Assembly: GCA_033763635.1 (NCBI GenBank)
Contig: JANRKG010000498.1
Coordinates: forward strand, 1 to 23,826
Source: JANRKG01 sp033763635
Lineage (GTDB): Bacteria > Cyanobacteriota > Cyanobacteriia > GCF-001939115
Direction: 5' to 3'
DNA: 23,826 nt
Made by a program: the position numbers and the translations under genes. The notes below the pieces were generated by a model. That model was not told where the DNA came from and searched no databases. It was given only the letters and a program-made list of their open reading frames with translations. Shown here piece by piece: positions 1-6,723 of the stretch (positions within the stretch are counted from its first letter, which is position 1; every line of letters begins with the position of its first letter).

Positions 1-8
1 ACGTGAAA

Positions 9-956
9 TTAGCCTAACGCTTCTGCCCCTGCGACCACTTCCAGAATTTCCTGGGTAATGGCGGCCTGACGAGCTTTGTTATAGGACAGGGTGAGGGTGC
101 TGATCAAATCGCTCGCGTTTTCACTGGCGTTGTTCATCGCCGTCATCCGGGCCGCCAACTCACTGGCTGCGGACTCCTGCAAAGCCCGCAGGAGTTGGTT
201 ATTCAGATACAGAGGCAACAGGGCATCCAAAATTTGAACAGGGTCTTGTTCAAAAATCATGTCCCTGGGAAAGCCTTGCGTCGGGTCAGTAATTTTCTGC
301 CGTTCTACCTGGAATTGCCCCCCTCGTGTGGTCAACCGGAAGATTTCATCATCCGGGGTTTCCAGCCCTTGCGGATCAAGGGGCAGCAAGGTTTGAATCA
401 CAGGACGAGAACTGATCAAGGAGACAAACCGAGTGTAGACTAGCTCCACCCGATCGACCGTCTCCGAGAGGAAGAGAGACAGCAGAGTATCTGCAATCGC
501 AGATGCCTCAGATGCTGTTGGAATCTGCTCCAACCCCGTGTAGGTTGCGTCGATCGGCTGGCTCCGGCGTTGGAAATACTGGGTTGCCTTCCGGCCCACC
601 AACACAAAACGGTAATTCAAGCCTTCCGCTTTCAGTTCCCGCGCTCGGGTTTCAGCCCGTCGGATGACGTTGGTGTTGTAGGCTCCACAGAGACCGCGAT
701 CGCCCGAAATCACCAAGATCGCAACGGTTTGAACATCCCGTTTACGAAGCAGGGGCAGATCCGCATCCTCAAATCGTAGGCGGCCCTGAAGTCCGTAGAG
801 AACCTGAGCGAGGCGATCGGCAAAGGGACGGGTGGCAATCACCTGCTCCTGAGCACGACGCACCTTCGCTGCCGCCACCAGACGCATGGCTTCGGTAATT
901 TTCTTGGTATTTTTGACCGACTTAATTCGGTCCCGAATTGCTTTCAGATTAGCCAT
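9..956 (-). CDS. atpG: ATP synthase F1 gamma subunit
   Basis: Central rotor shaft of F1, linking the c-ring to the alpha3beta3 head; called atpC in much cyanobacterial literature. The protein is 315 aa from the ATG at 956 (MANLKAIRDRIKSV), the usual start of this family; an upstream in-frame extension is open but unlike gamma. The N-terminal helix, the GDRGLCGAYN motif (residues 85-94) and the C-terminal helix ending LEVVAGAEALG are typical. Residues about 195-237 form the insertion seen in cyanobacterial and plastid gamma but not in most bacteria. The plastid regulatory dithiol is absent: the only cysteine is Cys90, so thioredoxin-type redox switching through this loop is not expected. GAGGG lies about ten bases before the start. 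It is the last gene of the cluster in this window, 70 bp after atpA. Confidence 0.97.
   Translation of the reverse strand: MANLKAIRDRIKSVKNTKKITEAMRLVAAAKVRRAQEQVIATRPFADRLAQVLYGLQGRLRFEDADLPLLRKRDVQTVAILVISGDRGLCGAYNTNVIRRAETRARELKAEGLNYRFVLVGRKATQYFQRRSQPIDATYTGLEQIPTASEASAIADTLLSLFLSETVDRVELVYTRFVSLISSRPVIQTLLPLDPQGLETPDDEIFRLTTRGGQFQVERQKITDPTQGFPRDMIFEQDPVQILDALLPLYLNNQLLRALQESAASELAARMTAMNNASENASDLISTLTLSYNKARQAAITQEILEVVAGAEALG
696..703. repeat. HIP1 octamer (one of at least six)
   Basis: GCGATCGC, the highly iterated palindrome of many cyanobacterial genomes. Other perfect copies noted are 7394-7401, 8705-8712, 13719-13726, 14993-15000 and 15840-15847; many one-mismatch relatives (CGATCG) occur throughout. 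All six lie inside genes. Confidence 0.9.
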
Positions 957-1026
957 AATTGGGTTCCCTCTGAGTATGCGGCAGCCAGTTGTCCTCAAGA
1001 CCTCTGACTGCCATTCTCATTGCCTC

Positions 1027-2547
1027 CTAAGCGACGCTCGCAAGGAAGGTCTTCTTCGATTCAGCCAGCGCTTCCTTCAGTAGCCCTTCTGCTTCGTCCG
1101 TCAGTGCCTTGTCATTCTGAAGAATTTCCACATAGCGGGGCTTGCCGGTCTTCAGGTATTCCCGGAGTGCCTTGGTATAAGCACCCACTTGATCGGGCGT
1201 GATGTCATCCAGGTAGCCATTAATCCCAGCGTAGATGATCGCTACTTGCTCACCCAACGGCAAGGGAGAGAATTGGGACTGCTTCAAGATTTCCCGGAGG
1301 CGCTGACCCCGCGCCAGTTGGTTTTGGGTCGCCTTATCCAGGTCAGACGCGAACTGAGCGAATGCTTCCAGTTCCGCAAACTGAGCCAGTTCCAGCTTCA
1401 CTTTCCCAGCCACTTTCTTCATCGCCTTGGTCTGAGCCGCAGAACCCACGCGGGATACGGAGATCCCAGCGTTCACAGCGGGACGCAGACCAGAGTTAAA
1501 CAGGTCAGAGGATAGGAAGATTTGACCGTCGGTAATGGAAATAACATTGGTGGGAATGTACGCAGATACGTCACCTGCTTGAGTTTCCACGATCGGCAGG
1601 GCGGTCATGCTCCCTTCACCCAGTTCAGGGCTGAGTTTTGCAGCCCGCTCCAGGAGGCGAGAGTGGAGGTAGAAGACATCCCCAGGATACGCTTCCCGTC
1701 CTGGAGGACGACGGAGCAACAGGGACATTTGACGGTATGCTTGCGCTTGCTTGGACAGGTCATCGTACACCACCAGGGTGTGCTTGCCCTTGTACATGAA
1801 GTACTCAGCCAGGGTTGCGCCTGTATAAGGTGCCAGGTATTGCAGGGTTGCCGGGTCGTTTGCATTGGCAGCCACGACGATCGTGTAGTCCAGCGCACCC
1901 CGTTCCCGCAGCACTTCTACCACTTGAGCAACGGTCGAAGCCTTCTGCCCGATCGCCACGTACACGCAGATCACATCCTGACCTTTCTGGTTCAGGATCG
2001 TGTCTACCGCTACAGAAGTCTTTCCGGTTTGACGGTCGCCGATGATTAACTCACGCTGACCCCGACCGATGGGAATCATGGCATCGATCGCCGTAATCCC
2101 AGTTTGCATGGGTTCGTACACCGATTTCCGGTCTACAATCCCAGGAGCGGGAGACTCCAGCAGTCGGTTCTCAGAAGTGGGAATGTCACCCTTGCCATCC
2201 AGAGGGCGGGCCAGCGCATCTACAACGCGACCGACCATCGCATCCCCTACGGGAATCTGAGCAATGCGACCTGTCGAGGTAACACTGCTTCCTTCTTGAA
2301 TGGCGCGACCGTTCCCCATCAACACCACACCAACGTTATCTTCTTCCAGGTTGAAGGCAATCCCTACGGTGCCATCTTCAAATTCGAGTAGTTCGCTTGC
2401 CATCACCCCATCGAGTCCGTAGACACGGGCGATACCGTCGCCAACCTGGAGCACTGTTCCCACATTGGAAACTTTCACATCCTGGTTGTACTGCTCAATT
2501 TGTTGCCGAATAATATTACTAATTTCGTCAGGTCTGATACTTACCAT
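1027..2547 (-). CDS. atpA: ATP synthase F1 alpha subunit
   Basis: Non-catalytic nucleotide-binding subunit of the F1 head that alternates with beta. At 506 aa it is the usual full length. It has the N-terminal beta-barrel (about 25-95), a P-loop GDRQTGKT at residues 170-177, a Walker B-like stretch LVVYDDLSKQ (258-267) and the arginine finger Arg366 in ISVSRVGSA, which contributes to catalysis at the adjacent beta site. The start MVSIRPDEISNIIRQQIEQY matches cyanobacterial alpha subunits. It lies between the delta gene (about 100 bp spacer) and gamma (70 bp spacer), the conserved cyanobacterial order. The protein acts on the cytoplasmic face of the thylakoid membrane. Nothing is missing or odd. 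Confidence 0.98.
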   Translation of the reverse strand: MVSIRPDEISNIIRQQIEQYNQDVKVSNVGTVLQVGDGIARVYGLDGVMASELLEFEDGTVGIAFNLEEDNVGVVLMGNGRAIQEGSSVTSTGRIAQIPVGDAMVGRVVDALARPLDGKGDIPTSENRLLESPAPGIVDRKSVYEPMQTGITAIDAMIPIGRGQRELIIGDRQTGKTSVAVDTILNQKGQDVICVYVAIGQKASTVAQVVEVLRERGALDYTIVVAANANDPATLQYLAPYTGATLAEYFMYKGKHTLVVYDDLSKQAQAYRQMSLLLRRPPGREAYPGDVFYLHSRLLERAAKLSPELGEGSMTALPIVETQAGDVSAYIPTNVISITDGQIFLSSDLFNSGLRPAVNAGISVSRVGSAAQTKAMKKVAGKVKLELAQFAELEAFAQFASDLDKATQNQLARGQRLREILKQSQFSPLPLGEQVAIIYAGINGYLDDITPDQVGAYTKALREYLKTGKPRYVEILQNDKALTDEAEGLLKEALAESKKTFLASVA

Positions 2548-2647
2548 TGAGAGTCTCTCTTGTAATGCGTGAGGGATTAGGGGATAAAGTCAGGTCTGAG
2601 GATTCAGGAATGGTCGCTTGATATCAATTGAAAGGTTGAAACCAGGC

Positions 2648-3208
2648 TTAAGCATTTCCTGCCAAACGCAGGGAAATTCGCCGGAGTTGGCCCCGGAGGC
2701 TGGCATCGATTACCTGGGAACCCACTCGGATGATGACCCCGCCAATCAAGTCGCGATCGATCTTGGCTTCCAAATCTACTTGATGGGCACCTGTCAGCGC
2801 AGTCACTTTGTTCCGGACCTGCTGCTGTTGAGCCTCTGTCAACGGAACCGCCGAAATCACTTCCGCCAGCACCGTCTGATTTAATTCTCGAAGAAGTGAC
2901 TGAAACTGTTTAAGGATGCCTTCCAAAAACAGAATGCGTCGCCGTTCCACCAGGATCATTAGGAAGTTGCGAGTGAAGGGATGAAACTCCTCTCCCAAGA
3001 CCTGTTGAAGAACAGTTTTCTTCGCATCGTCCTTAATCGTTGGATTTGACAGGAAATCGCCCAGATCTTTCGATCCTTGCAGCAAACTCAGTAAACTCGT
3101 CACATTTTGCCCAATTTGGTCAACAACGTTGTTGGATTGGGCAATGGACATCAAAGCCTTGGCATAGGGTTCAAAAACCGCTGCCGTCGCCAAACTGCCA
3201 CCTTTCAT
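2648..3208 (-). CDS. atpH: ATP synthase F1 delta subunit
   Basis: OSCP-like peripheral-stalk subunit that ties the top of the F1 head to the b/b' stalk; often called atpD in cyanobacteria, whereas atpH there can mean subunit c. The protein is 186 aa. The N-terminal helical domain (VFEPYAKALMSIA) is followed by the conserved C-terminal segment IGGVIIRVGSQVIDASLRGQ (about 154-173). The ATG at 3208 is preceded by GGGAGG with six bases of spacing, the clearest ribosome-binding site in the cluster. The stop of subunit b and this start are only two bases apart (TAG-TC-ATG), suggesting translational coupling, which fits the one-to-one stoichiometry of the stalk subunits. Confidence 0.96.
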   Translation of the reverse strand: MKGGSLATAAVFEPYAKALMSIAQSNNVVDQIGQNVTSLLSLLQGSKDLGDFLSNPTIKDDAKKTVLQQVLGEEFHPFTRNFLMILVERRRILFLEGILKQFQSLLRELNQTVLAEVISAVPLTEAQQQQVRNKVTALTGAHQVDLEAKIDRDLIGGVIIRVGSQVIDASLRGQLRRISLRLAGNA

Positions 3209-3210
3209 GA

Positions 3211-3759
3211 CTAACCTCCCAGCAGAGTAAGACTACGATCGATTAACTGCTGTTGAGCGGACTCGTCCAGGCGGCCTGTCAACTGACTCTCAACCTGCTG
3301 CAAGGACAGTTCCACCACGCGACGACGCAATTCTGCAATGGCCCGATCTTGATCCGTGCCCATATCTTGAGCCGCTGACTCTCTCAAGCGCTGGATGTCC
3401 TGTTGAGCCTGGGCCAGAATTGCTTCTCGTGTCGCTTTCGCCGCTTCCTCCGCAGAAGCTCGAATCCGTTCTGCTTCCGTTTGAGCCTGGGCCAACTTCT
3501 GCTGTTGTTCCGCCAGGGCAGCGGCGGCAGTCTTACGCCGTTGTTCTGCTGCCTGAATGGAAGCTTCAATTTCTGTTTTCCGAGTGGTCAGGATACCGCC
3601 CAGAAACTTGCGTCCCAGATATACAAGCAGAAAGATTGCAATGGCCAGGTTAATAATATTCGTTTCAAGAATATCGAAATTAAGTCCAAAACCGCCCTCT
3701 TCCGCTGCTTCCGCTAATTCAGCACTGGCTTCAGTTGCCAGCAATATCAAAGTTCCCAT
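3211..3759 (-). CDS. atpF: ATP synthase F0 subunit b
   Basis: Peripheral-stalk subunit: one N-terminal membrane helix (about residues 33-52, INLAIAIFLLVYLG) and then a long charged, alanine- and glutamine-rich coiled coil (about 60-160) that reaches up F1. It is 182 aa from the ATG at 3759 (MGTLILLATEAS), which resembles other cyanobacterial b subunits. A GTG three codons upstream (3768) is also in frame. Neither start has a well-spaced Shine-Dalgarno: GGAAG sits only two bases before the ATG. The short segment before the membrane helix may be a cleaved leader, as reported for plastid b, but this is inference. It follows b' by about 66 bp and is nearly fused to the delta gene. Confidence 0.95.
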   Translation of the reverse strand: MGTLILLATEASAELAEAAEEGGFGLNFDILETNIINLAIAIFLLVYLGRKFLGGILTTRKTEIEASIQAAEQRRKTAAAALAEQQQKLAQAQTEAERIRASAEEAAKATREAILAQAQQDIQRLRESAAQDMGTDQDRAIAELRRRVVELSLQQVESQLTGRLDESAQQQLIDRSLTLLGG

Positions 3760-3825
3760 GACTTCCACTTAAATGCAGTTCTCACTTAAAACCGTTGTGT
3801 CTTGAAGGACAGGAAGAGATAAGGG

Positions 3826-4257
3826 TTATCCAACGAGTTGGGAACCCAGGAGCTTTTCCAAAATCTGCCGACTAAGCGCATCTACCTGTTGCTCCAGGGT
3901 CGCTAGGGCTTCTTGCTTCTGGCGATCGATTTCTTGCTGAGCTTGTTCTCGCTGAACCTGAGCTTCTCGTTGAGCCTCCGCGATTTGCTGGGCAGCCACC
4001 TTATCAGCCTCTGCCTGAGCCGCAGCGATCGTTGCCTGATACTGCTTGCGGGTTTCTGCTAACTCTTGCTCATATTGCTTCGCCAGATGCTCAGCTTTTG
4101 CCAGACGCTCTTTCGCCTCAGCCTCATTGGTTCGGATATAGTCATTCCGATCGTCAATGACCTTTGTCAGTGGCTTGTAGAAGAGTACATTCAGAATTGC
4201 TGCCAGGAGCAAGAACTGAATCGCCATCAAAGGGAGAGTGGCATCAAAATCAAACAT
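3826..4257 (-). CDS. atpF2: ATP synthase F0 subunit b'
   Basis: Second, diverged peripheral-stalk subunit found in photosynthetic bacteria and plastids, forming a b/b' heterodimer; called atpG in older cyanobacterial nomenclature. It is 143 aa, with a membrane helix at about residues 8-27 (LPLMAIQFLLLAAILNVLFY), the conserved KPLTKVIDDRNDYI following it, and a coiled coil to the C-terminus. It lacks the extra N-terminal leader of subunit b. The start at 4257 is preceded by GAGG at eight bases; that ribosome-binding site belongs to an 11-bp unit repeated four times upstream (4262-4311). Confidence 0.95.
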   Translation of the reverse strand: MFDFDATLPLMAIQFLLLAAILNVLFYKPLTKVIDDRNDYIRTNEAEAKERLAKAEHLAKQYEQELAETRKQYQATIAAAQAEADKVAAQQIAEAQREAQVQREQAQQEIDRQKQEALATLEQQVDALSRQILEKLLGSQLVG

Positions 4258-4261
4258 CGAC

Positions 4262-4311
4262 TTTTCCTCAGCTTTTCCTCAGCTTTGCTTTTTCCTCAGC
4301 TTTTCCTGAGC
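4262..4311 (-). repeat. Four copies of an 11-bp Shine-Dalgarno-bearing unit before b'
   Basis: On the coding strand the unit GCTGAGGAAAA occurs at 4262-4272, 4273-4283 and 4290-4300, and as GCTCAGGAAAA (one mismatch) at 4301-4311, with a five-base spacer after the second copy. The unit nearest the gene places GAGG eight bases before the b' ATG. The other copies offer further AGG-containing purine tracts upstream. Seen directly; any effect on translation is inference. Confidence 0.85.
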
Positions 4312-4313
4312 GA

Positions 4314-4340
4314 TTGCCGTTCGCGAGTTCGTGAAGGCAA
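4314..4340. repeat. Imperfect hairpin in the c-b' spacer
   Basis: Top strand TTGCC (4314-4318) pairs with GGCAA (4336-4340). Inside, after a single-base bulge, TTCGCGA (4320-4326) pairs with TCGTGAA (4329-4335), including one G-T pair and a two-base loop. The form is like dispersed REP-type hairpins of cyanobacterial genomes, but a second copy is not seen in this window. Confidence 0.55.
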
Positions 4341-4367
4341 CCCGTTCAACCTTAGAGAAGCACATAA

Positions 4368-4391
4368 GGACGCACCAAAAAGGGTACGTCC
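4368..4391 (-). other. Intercistronic stem-loop after the c-subunit gene
   Basis: On the transcript GGACGUACC (from 4391-4383) pairs with GGUGCGUCC (from 4376-4368): nine base pairs including one G-U, with a six-base loop. It begins 19 bases after the atpE stop codon. No U-tract follows, so it is not a classical intrinsic terminator; 3'-end stabilisation, partial attenuation or an RNase barrier is more likely (inference). Confidence 0.65.
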
Positions 4392-4410
4392 CCATGCACA
4401 GCAGTCACTA

Positions 4411-4659
4411 CTAGGAAGCGAAGGGGTTGGCGAACAGGAGCACCAGCGCGATAACCAGACCGTAGATGGTCAGGGACTCCATGAAGGCCAGAGTCAGCAG
4501 CAGCGTACCGCGAATTTTTCCTTCTGCTTCGGGTTGACGGGCAATCCCTTCAACCGCTTGACCCGCAGCATTGCCCTGACCGATACCAGGGCCGAGGGAT
4601 GCCAGACCAATTGCAAGAGCAGCAGCAATAACTGAAGCAGCAGAAACTAATGGATCCAT
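4411..4659 (-). CDS. atpE: ATP synthase F0 subunit c
   Basis: Proteolipid that forms the rotating c-ring in the membrane; called atpH in cyanobacterial and plastid papers. It is 82 aa, with two membrane helices joined by the polar loop ARQPEAEGKIR (residues 40-50). The proton-carrying carboxylate is Glu61 in FMESLTIYG. The N-terminal glycine-rich helix GLASLGPGIGQGNAAGQA matches the tight helix packing of c-rings. The product is needed in many more copies than its neighbours, and its gene is bracketed by stem-loops downstream of atpB (4821-4839) and downstream of itself (4368-4391), a plausible way of raising its yield from a shared transcript. The spacer to atpB is about 198 bp. Confidence 0.98.
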   Translation of the reverse strand: MDPLVSAASVIAAALAIGLASLGPGIGQGNAAGQAVEGIARQPEAEGKIRGTLLLTLAFMESLTIYGLVIALVLLFANPFAS

Positions 4660-4734
4660 GATGATTTCCTTAATTCAAACTACAAAATTAACAACCCATT
4701 AAATGGATCAGGTCTAGCCTTCAAAGGCTGCATG

Positions 4735-4764
4735 AGACACCAATCGCAGAAGACCAATCGCAGA
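4735..4764. repeat. Tandem duplication in the a-c spacer
   Basis: AGACACCAATCGCAGA (4735-4750) is followed at once by AGACCAATCGCAGA (4751-4764), differing only by a two-base indel. It lies in the untranslated stretch between atpB and atpE. Confidence 0.7.
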
Positions 4765-4820
4765 CACAAATCCCAGATAAATTCTGAGCAGATATCCTAG
4801 AGAAGCGATCGGAATAACCA

Positions 4821-4839
4821 AGGTGCTATGGTTGCACCT
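4821..4839 (-). other. Stem-loop after the subunit a gene
   Basis: AGGTGC (4821-4826) and GCACCT (4834-4839) form a perfect six-base-pair stem with a seven-base loop, starting about 18 bases past the atpB stop codon. There is no downstream U-tract. Placement mirrors the stem-loop after atpE. Confidence 0.5.
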
Positions 4840-4857
4840 CAACTGACCCCACCATGA

Positions 4858-5685
4858 TTAATCATGATGGTCGTCATGCCCTTCACCGCCGTGCCCTTCC
4901 ATTGCCTCTGCGATGTAGGTGGCTGCCAGGGTCGAGAATACCAACGCTTGAATCGCGCTCGTAAATAACCCAAGCAACATCACGGGCAGAGGAATAAAGA
5001 GAGGAACCAGCAGGACCAGCACCGCCACCACCAATTCATCCGCCAGGATATTCCCGAACAGACGGAAACTGAGTGAGAGGGGCTTGGTAAAGTCTTCTAA
5101 AATCGCAATGGGTAGCAGAATGGGTGTCGGTTCAATGTACTTCGAGAAGTACCCCAGACCTCGCTTACTGAAACCTGCATAGAAGTAGGCGATCGAAACC
5201 AGTAAGGCCAGCGCCACAGTCGTGTTGATGTCATTGGTGGGAGCAGCCAACTCACCCTCAGGTAGCTCGATTAAGCGCCACGGGACAAGGGCACCCGACC
5301 AGTTGGAGACAAAAATGAACAGAAACAGGGTGCCAATAAACGGAACCCAGGGGCGATATTCCTTCTCGCCCAACTGACTCTTTGTCAGGTTCTGGACATA
5401 CTCCAACGCATATTCCATCAAGTTCTGCATCCCGGAGGGAACTCGTTCGATCTTGCGAGTCGCGGCGATCGATGCAATAATCAGCAGACCAATTACAAAC
5501 CAGGAGGTCAGGAAGACCTGCCCGTGAACTTTAAGGTTGCCAATTTGCCAGTAAAGGTGATGGCCTACTTCCAGCTTTGCCAGAAAAGTAAAATCCGGTA
5601 AGCCCAGAACTGGTAAACCCAGAGCATTCAAATTCAGAACATCTAAACTTAGAACATCCATTAGAACATTCTCTGGACTATTCAT
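4858..5685 (-). CDS. atpB: ATP synthase F0 subunit a
   Basis: Membrane stator subunit providing the proton half-channels beside the c-ring; called atpI in cyanobacterial nomenclature. It is 275 aa from the ATG at 5685. The essential arginine is Arg208 in SLSFRLFGNILADELV. Five or six hydrophobic helices follow the conserved amphipathic start LEVGHHLYWQIGNLKVHGQVF (near 38-58). The C-terminal tail HGGEGHDDHHD is histidine-rich, as in relatives. The first ~30 residues are odd: DVLSL, DVLNL, NALGL and PVLGL (residues 10-29) are a pentapeptide tandem repeat encoded by four 15-bp units. Typical relatives, as I recall them, have a shorter, non-repetitive N-terminus. ATG at 5661 is an alternative start; neither has a clear ribosome-binding site. 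Confidence 0.96.
   Translation of the reverse strand: MNSPENVLMDVLSLDVLNLNALGLPVLGLPDFTFLAKLEVGHHLYWQIGNLKVHGQVFLTSWFVIGLLIIASIAATRKIERVPSGMQNLMEYALEYVQNLTKSQLGEKEYRPWVPFIGTLFLFIFVSNWSGALVPWRLIELPEGELAAPTNDINTTVALALLVSIAYFYAGFSKRGLGYFSKYIEPTPILLPIAILEDFTKPLSLSFRLFGNILADELVVAVLVLLVPLFIPLPVMLLGLFTSAIQALVFSTLAATYIAEAMEGHGGEGHDDHHD
5599..5658 (-). repeat. Four 15-bp in-frame repeats at the atpB 5' end
   Basis: Coding-strand units GATGTTCTAAGTTTA, GATGTTCTGAATTTG, AATGCTCTGGGTTTA and CCAGTTCTGGGCTTA encode DVLSL, DVLNL, NALGL and PVLGL. Position 2-3-5 of each unit keeps V/A-L-x-L. Neighbouring units differ by a few bases, consistent with an expansion that has since diverged. Confidence 0.75.
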
Positions 5686-5709
5686 CAAAGGTTATTCGTC
5701 AGAAGTCGC

Positions 5710-5739
5710 AGCATTAACGATTAGCATTAACAATTAGCA
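5710..5739. repeat. 13-bp tandem repeat near the atpB start
   Basis: AGCATTAACGATT (5710-5722), AGCATTAACAATT (5723-5735), then AGCA. One mismatch between the full copies. It lies about 25-50 bases upstream of the atpB ATG. Confidence 0.75.
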
Positions 5740-5766
5740 AAAACCTTTGGGTTAGTGCCGATCGAT

Positions 5767-5800
5767 AAAATGCTGAAAAAAGGAAAATGCTGAAAAAAGG
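5767..5800. repeat. Perfect 17-bp tandem duplication
   Basis: AAAATGCTGAAAAAAGG occurs at 5767-5783 and again, identically, at 5784-5800. Identity of the two copies points to a recent event. Confidence 0.85.
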
Positions 5801-5917
5801 ACATCTTGCATTGAAGAATGCATTTCATGATTCAAGCAGGGATAACACAAGGATGCTCAAATTCCGGAAATCAGATTAGATGGTCAGCGAATTGTTTTCG
5901 CAACAACTAATTGACAA

Positions 5918-5949
5918 CCCATTTTGATAGCCCATTTTGATAGCCCATT
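5918..5949. repeat. 13-bp tandem repeat, about 2.5 copies
   Basis: CCCATTTTGATAG at 5918-5930 and 5931-5943, then CCCATT at 5944-5949. Confidence 0.8.
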
Positions 5950-6104
5950 GAGAATGGAAACAACACCCCATGCTAGAGCGTCAGTTACCTGACACATTCC
6001 TACCGAATCGTTAACCCCATTGAATCATTATTTGTGACCTGTTTTTACAAACTTCTTGAGAATAAATTCTCAAAAAACGAAGCTTACAAGACAACAGAAA
6101 CGGT

Positions 6105-6635
6105 TCATGATGAGGAATGACTGGGCAAAAGAGAACGAAAGACAAAAATTAAGAGCGTTGCCTTATAAGTCAGAAAACCTAGAAAGACAGGAAGAACCTT
6201 TAATTGATTCCATTGGGTTGCAATAATAATCAACCCAATAAAGATCGCAACTTGAGACCTTCCAATGCTTTGCTTTTGTCCGCCAATCTGCTCAACGTTC
6301 CTGGCTAGCAATCTCAAGTAAACCACACTTGTGCATGCTCCAAGCAAATAATTTAGAGCGATGTTTAAGGAGTAAAAAAACCAGACAAACCCAAAGATAA
6401 CAATCCCAATCACAAAAGTAATGATCTGTAATTCGTTTTTGAGTCGATAAAACTCATCCATCGAATTGGTAGATGGGTCAACGGGAGACTCTGAAGTGAC
6501 CACTGTATCAGGCCCAACATTGAAGGCAAGTTCAGGTACATCAGGAACCGCAGCAGCATTTGACATGCCACTTAAATTGCTCTCATTGAAATTGTTTTCG
6601 GGGATGTTTTCAGGGGATTGTTCTAGAGAATTCAC
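6105..6635 (-). CDS. atpI: ATP synthase subunit I-like assembly protein (Atp1)
   Basis: Small membrane protein encoded first in bacterial and cyanobacterial atp operons; the E. coli homologue is implicated in c-ring assembly and is not part of the finished enzyme. Not to be confused with cyanobacterial 'atpI', which means subunit a. Four hydrophobic segments are visible (about 70-92, 92-112, 127-142 and 148-168), including NIALNYLLGACTSVVYLRLLA and ATQWNQLKVLPVFLGFLTYK, both characteristic. The first ~58 residues are polar, rich in Asn, Ser, Pro and Glu, and without structure I recognise. The longest reading uses GTG at 6635; ATG codons at residue 24 and at MDEFYRLKNEL (about residue 59) are alternatives, so the N-terminus is uncertain. 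An extended -10 element lies about 55 bases upstream. Confidence 0.88.
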   Translation of the reverse strand: MNSLEQSPENIPENNFNESNLSGMSNAAAVPDVPELAFNVGPDTVVTSESPVDPSTNSMDEFYRLKNELQIITFVIGIVIFGFVWFFYSLNIALNYLLGACTSVVYLRLLARNVEQIGGQKQSIGRSQVAIFIGLIIIATQWNQLKVLPVFLGFLTYKATLLIFVFRSLLPSHSSS

Positions 6636-6687
6636 AGGGATTTCGAGTGCGGTACTGAGGGAGTCTAACTCATGCTAACCAACGCCG

Positions 6688-6696
6688 ATCATATCA
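6688..6696 (-). promoter_or_regulatory. Candidate extended -10 promoter of the atp cluster
   Basis: The minus strand reads TGATATGAT, an extended -10 (TGn plus TATGAT, five of six matches to TATAAT). No good -35 is seen at 17 bases. It lies between the methyltransferase stop and the first atp gene and would give a leader of about 45 bases to the GTG at 6635. Confidence 0.4.
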
Positions 6697-6723
6697 TGGG
6701 TAGGTAATAATTCTTAAGAATCC

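Larger units (their letters stand above)
5686..6104. other. atp1-atpB spacer with clustered tandem duplications
   Basis: No gene is seen. Three separate tandem duplications are present: AGCATTAACGATT / AGCATTAACAATT at 5710-5735; two perfect 17-bp copies of AAAATGCTGAAAAAAGG at 5767-5800; and CCCATTTTGATAG twice at 5918-5943 followed by a partial third copy. The stretch is AT-rich and could hold a secondary promoter for atpB onwards, but I cannot assign one. Confidence 0.7.

Noticed and set aside
195..443. Plus-strand open frame opposite the gamma subunit gene
   Set aside because: It is antisense to a fully conserved gene, has no domain features, and is one of several such frames across the atp genes.
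1522..2049. 175-codon plus-strand frame opposite atpA
   Set aside because: Long antisense frames are expected opposite a GC-rich conserved gene; the protein has no recognisable composition or motif.
4066..4635. 189-codon plus-strand frame over b', the spacer and subunit c
   Set aside because: It crosses two real antisense genes and a repeat-filled spacer, and its composition (Gln/Ser/Arg-rich) reflects the coding on the other strand.
6710..6721. ATTCTTAAGAAT palindrome after the methyltransferase as a terminator
   Set aside because: It is AT-only in most positions with no stable stem or U-tract. A 12-bp self-complementary AT-rich word is weak evidence.
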